Of a stretch of 18,502 bases of DNA, positions 15,321 through 18,502 are shown in pieces; within the stretch, counting starts at the first letter, position 1; the number at the start of each line of letters is the position of its first letter. The DNA is from JBBSEZ01 sp038239195. GTDB lineage: Bacteria > Planctomycetota > Planctomycetia > Gemmatales > Gemmataceae. The notes beneath the pieces are model-generated. The model was given only the letters and a program-made list of their open reading frames with translations. It searched no databases and was not told where the DNA came from. A program made the position numbers and the translations under genes. The stretch is from NCBI GenBank assembly GCA_038239195.1, contig JBBSEZ010000178.1, positions 1 to 18,502 of the forward strand. Reading direction: 5' to 3'.

Positions 15321-18300
15321 ATGATGACCTATCGCCGGCTCGGCCGGACCAACTTGCAGGTTTCCGCGGTCGGCTTCGGCACCTGCCAGCTCCGGCTCGT
15401 CCCGGAGGGCCAGGCCATCCGCACCCTGGTGCGCGGCTTCGAGCTGGGCGTCAACCTCGTCCACACCGCCCCCGACTACGAGGGGGCCGACGACCTCGTC
15501 GCCCGCGCCGTCAAGGAGGCGCCGGGGCCGGTCCTCGTCTGCTCCCAGGGCTACGGGCCCCTCCCTCAGTTCGAGCGGCAATTCGAGTCCCTCTGCGACA
15601 AACTCGGCAAGGCGCGCCTCGAGTTGTTCGGCATCGCCTGCGTCGAGGACCGCGAGGTGCTCGGCGAGAACGTCTGGGGCCCGGGCGGCATGGTCGAGTT
15701 CCTCCTCCGCAAGAAGGCAGACGGCCGACTCGGCGGCATCTTCTGCACCACCCACGGCTCGCCCGCCCGCCTGCGCAAGCTCATCGAGACGGACATCTTC
15801 GACGCCCTGATGGTGGCCTACAACCCGCTCGGCTTTCACCTGCTGTCGTGGAAACCGCCCGAGGGCCGCGAGCTCGAAGACTTGCGCGCCACGCGCGAAG
15901 AGGTCTTCCCCCTTGCCGTCCGGCGCGACGTCGGGCTGATGGTCATGAAGCCCCTGGCAGGCGGGCTGCTCTGCGCCGGCAAGGCCTTCCCCCCACGGGG
16001 CCCGCACGCCGGCGCGCGCGCAGGGCTCACGGCGGGCGAGGTCCTGCGCAGCATCCTCACCAATTCCGAGGTCGCCTGCGTGGTCCCGGGGACCGCTTCG
16101 CCGGAGGAGGCCGAGGAGAACGCGCGGGCCGGCCACGCCGCGTCGCCGTTGCCGCCGGCGCAGGTCGCCGACGTGCAGGCCCGCGTCCGCTCGCTGGACG
16201 CGGCCCTGTGCAGCCGGTGCGGTGGGTGCGAGCCCTCGTGCAGCCAGAAGTTGCCGGTGTCCTGGCTCTTCCGCGCGGGCTACGTGAGCCTCCATCCCTC
16301 CGAGACCTTCGAGACCCCCGACGAGTACGATTACTTCCGCCTGCAACCCGAGGGCGAGGCGACCTGCTCCTCCTGCCCGGTGGTCACCTGCTCCTGCCCT
16401 GCGGGCCTCGACATTCCTGGCGGGCTCACGCGCATTCACGGACAGATGCGCGAACTGATGGAGCAACGACTCGTGCCACCCCCTCCGGCCCGGCAGCACG
16501 TCTTCGCGGCCGACGAGCCCGCCCGGGCGAGGGCCCGCGCCATCGTGCAGGACGTGCCCCGGGCGCTGGCGCCGGGCGCCAGCGCCGTCTGCCGGCTCTA
16601 CCTGGAGAATGCAGGCCCGACGCCGTGGCGGTGCGACGACACGGGGCTCGCGGTCCATCTCGACGGTCAGCGCCAACACGTCGTCCGACTGCGGGACGAC
16701 GTCGCACCGGGCGGGCGCGGGCATTTCGTTTTCGAGCTGACGGCGCCCTCGGCGCCCGGCCCCCACGCGCTCGACTTCTCCCTGGTCGATCCGGGCGAGG
16801 CGGGGCTGGCCCCTTTCCCCTTACGGGCCTTGAACATGACCCTGACTGTCGAGCCCGGCACCGGCTTTTCGCCGAACGACCTCGAAGGGGCGCCGGCCTA
16901 CGGTGCGAACTATCTCCACCACAACTTTCCCCGACGGGCGCCCGTCGGGTCCATGCAAACCTTCTGGCTGACGCTCGAAAACCGCGGCAGCAAGGCCTGG
17001 CGCCGCGCCCCCGCCGACGGGAGCTCGATCGACCTCGCGGTCTTCCTCGACGGCGCCCTGCACACCTCGCTGCCGCTGCCCGAGGACGAGGTGCGGCCGG
17101 GGGAGCGCGTCACGCTGTTCTGGACGGCCCGCCTGCCCACGGCGATCGGGCGCCACCAGTTCGCGTTCGACCTCGTCGAACAGAACGTCACCCTTTTCAG
17201 CCACCAGGGCGTGGCGCCGCTCATCGTCCCGTTCGAGACCATCGCCCGCACCGCCAGCGGCGCGCTCCTCGACGTCGCCCTGGAGCGCAACACCTGGTTC
17301 TTCATGCCCAGCCAGGGCGTTTCGTTCAGCGGGGAGGGCCAACCCTACCCGCTCTTCGCCCGCCGGGCGCGAGGCTACTGGATCACCGACGTGGAGGGGC
17401 GCCACTACGTCGATTACGTGATGGGCTGGGGCTGTGCCCTGCTGGGCTACGCTCCGGCGCGCGTGCAGCGGGCGATCCGCCGGGCGACGGCCTCGGCGGC
17501 CGTCCTCACGCTTACTCACGAACTGGAGATGGAAGTCTCCGAGGCCCTGTGCCAGGTGGTCCCCTGCGCCGAGATGGTGCTATTCGGCAAGAACGGCTCC
17601 GACGTCTGCACCGCCGCCGTGCGCCTGGCCCGCGTCTTCACACGCCGGCACAAGGTCCTGGTGTGCGGCTACCACGGCTGGCAAGACTGGTTCGTCGAGA
17701 AAGACGGCTTCGCCTCCACCGGGGTGCCCTCGCGCCCGGAGCCGCTCGTCTTCCCCTTCCCGGTCAACGATCTGGCCACGCTGGCGCGGCTCTTTCACGA
17801 ACATCGCGGGCAGGTGGCCGCGGTCATGCTGGAGCCGGCCGGCGCCGTCGAGGGCCTCAACGGCCCGCTCCGCGACGTCAGCCCCGAGTTCTTGCGGGAG
17901 GCTGCCGCCCTGGCGCGCCGCGAAGGGGCGCTGCTGATCTTCGACGAGATCATCACGGGCTTCCGCTACCCCGGCGGCGGCATTCAGAAAGCGACCGGCG
18001 TCGTCCCCGATCTGGCCTGTTTCGGCAAGGCCCTCAGCGCGGGCATGCCGCTCTCGGCCCTCGTCGGCCGCAAGGAGGTCTTCCAGGCCGCCATCGGCAA
18101 GATCTACTACGGCCCGACCTTCAAGGGAGGGGTCTATTCCTTCGCCGCTGCCAAGGAGGCCCTGGCGCTGTACCGGCGCCACGACGTGCCCGGGCACGTC
18201 TGGAAGTACGGCGAGCGCCTGAAGCAGGGCGTCAATGCCCTGTGTCGGAAGGTGGGCGCCCCGGCAGAACTGATCGGCCCGCCCTTCCGCATGGTGCTGG

Positions 18301-18502
18301 CGTTCCGCGAGACGGACGAGCGCCGGCTCCCGCTGCTGCGCACGCTCGTCCAGCAGGAACTGGTCAAGAGGGGAGTGCTGACCTACCGCGGCTTCATGCT
18401 GCCGAGCTACGCCCACGACGAGCGGGCCATGAAGCACACCCTGCGGGCGTTCGAGCATGCGCTGGGCGTGCTCGTCCAGGCGCTCAAGCAGGACGCGCTT
18501 GC
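15321..18502 (+). CDS. Aldo/keto reductase-like, Fe-S, twin Ig-like, class-III aminotransferase fusion (3' end beyond window)
   Basis: One reading frame stays open for 1060 codons to the window edge. Residues 1-290 are aldo/keto-reductase-like: YRRLGRTNLQVSAVGFGT start, MKPLAGGLL (209-217) and VVPGTASPEEAEEN (254-267). Cysteines 297, 300, 303, 307 and 349, 352, 357, 359 form two cluster-type sets, the second ending in CP, as in reductases with a 4Fe-4S tail. Two related beta-sandwich domains follow (about 406-513 and 540-640), each with N-x-G-x3-W (430-436, 554-560), resembling NBR1-type Ig-like domains. From about 654 a class-III PLP aminotransferase of the glutamate-1-semialdehyde aminomutase type runs almost to its natural end: KNGSD (757-761), GYHGW (783-787), FDEIITGFR with D875, and PLP lysine K903. 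No signal peptide is seen. GGGGGA precedes the ATG at 15321; a second ATG follows directly. Substrate and pathway are unknown. Confidence 0.9.
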   Translation, partial: MMTYRRLGRTNLQVSAVGFGTCQLRLVPEGQAIRTLVRGFELGVNLVHTAPDYEGADDLVARAVKEAPGPVLVCSQGYGPLPQFERQFESLCDKLGKARLELFGIACVEDREVLGENVWGPGGMVEFLLRKKADGRLGGIFCTTHGSPARLRKLIETDIFDALMVAYNPLGFHLLSWKPPEGRELEDLRATREEVFPLAVRRDVGLMVMKPLAGGLLCAGKAFPPRGPHAGARAGLTAGEVLRSILTNSEVACVVPGTASPEEAEENARAGHAASPLPPAQVADVQARVRSLDAALCSRCGGCEPSCSQKLPVSWLFRAGYVSLHPSETFETPDEYDYFRLQPEGEATCSSCPVVTCSCPAGLDIPGGLTRIHGQMRELMEQRLVPPPPARQHVFAADEPARARARAIVQDVPRALAPGASAVCRLYLENAGPTPWRCDDTGLAVHLDGQRQHVVRLRDDVAPGGRGHFVFELTAPSAPGPHALDFSLVDPGEAGLAPFPLRALNMTLTVEPGTGFSPNDLEGAPAYGANYLHHNFPRRAPVGSMQTFWLTLENRGSKAWRRAPADGSSIDLAVFLDGALHTSLPLPEDEVRPGERVTLFWTARLPTAIGRHQFAFDLVEQNVTLFSHQGVAPLIVPFETIARTASGALLDVALERNTWFFMPSQGVSFSGEGQPYPLFARRARGYWITDVEGRHYVDYVMGWGCALLGYAPARVQRAIRRATASAAVLTLTHELEMEVSEALCQVVPCAEMVLFGKNGSDVCTAAVRLARVFTRRHKVLVCGYHGWQDWFVEKDGFASTGVPSRPEPLVFPFPVNDLATLARLFHEHRGQVAAVMLEPAGAVEGLNGPLRDVSPEFLREAAALARREGALLIFDEIITGFRYPGGGIQKATGVVPDLACFGKALSAGMPLSALVGRKEVFQAAIGKIYYGPTFKGGVYSFAAAKEALALYRRHDVPGHVWKYGERLKQGVNALCRKVGAPAELIGPPFRMVLAFRETDERRLPLLRTLVQQELVKRGVLTYRGFMLPSYAHDERAMKHTLRAFEHALGVLVQALKQDAL

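Noticed and set aside
15192..16766. Minus-strand open frame of 524 codons over the start of the fusion gene
   Set aside because: The plus strand in the same place gives aldo/keto reductase and cysteine motifs; the antisense product is compositionally biased.

Overview
The window looks like a piece of a GC-rich planctomycete chromosome, most likely Gemmatales/Gemmataceae-like. The basis is the combination of a Tat-exported Gfo/Idh/MocA oxidoreductase, a secreted tricorn-type protease, a DUF11-repeat envelope protein, a DUF4351-type protein, a long secreted TPR protein and strongly GC-biased third codon positions. This is inferred from family content; no rRNA or other taxonomic marker is present.

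Layout. Positions 1-5132 hold five minus-strand genes: a truncated secreted coiled-coil/beta protein (1-555), a RimI-like GNAT acetyltransferase (830-1360), a secreted DUF11-repeat protein with a GTG start (1850-3676), a MazG-like nucleotide pyrophosphohydrolase (3781-4134) and a DUF4351/Rpn-like protein (4284-5132). A divergent control region (5133-5385) carries an extended -10 promoter facing left and a promoter plus TPP riboswitch facing right into thiC (5386-6702). The plus strand continues with a multipass membrane protein (6825-7910), an exported tricorn protease homologue (7996-11364) and a secreted TPR protein (11495-13087). A minus-strand Gfo/Idh/MocA oxidoreductase follows (13221-14813). 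After a 507-bp intergenic region, a very long plus-strand frame starts at 15321 and runs off the window end without a stop.

The most unusual object is that last frame. It encodes at least 1060 residues in one uninterrupted reading frame: an aldo/keto-reductase-like domain, an eight-cysteine segment of iron-sulfur type, two tandem Ig-like beta-sandwich domains, and an almost complete class-III (glutamate-1-semialdehyde-aminomutase-like) PLP aminotransferase. Three of the four classical aldo/keto reductase catalytic residues appear replaced, while the aminotransferase keeps its PLP lysine and aspartate. It may be a multidomain enzyme of undescribed function.

Non-coding structure is rich. There are heptamer tandem repeats folded into a 16-bp perfect inverted repeat (3701-3781), a 23-bp perfect hairpin behind thiC (6734-6800), two related GTAGG...CCTAC hairpins between convergent genes (13084-13111 and 13167-13196, the first containing a stop codon), and a long hairpin behind the GNAT gene (757-807). 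The genes do not form one pathway. Thiamin synthesis, nucleotide house-cleaning, protein turnover and envelope functions sit side by side, mostly as separate transcription units.
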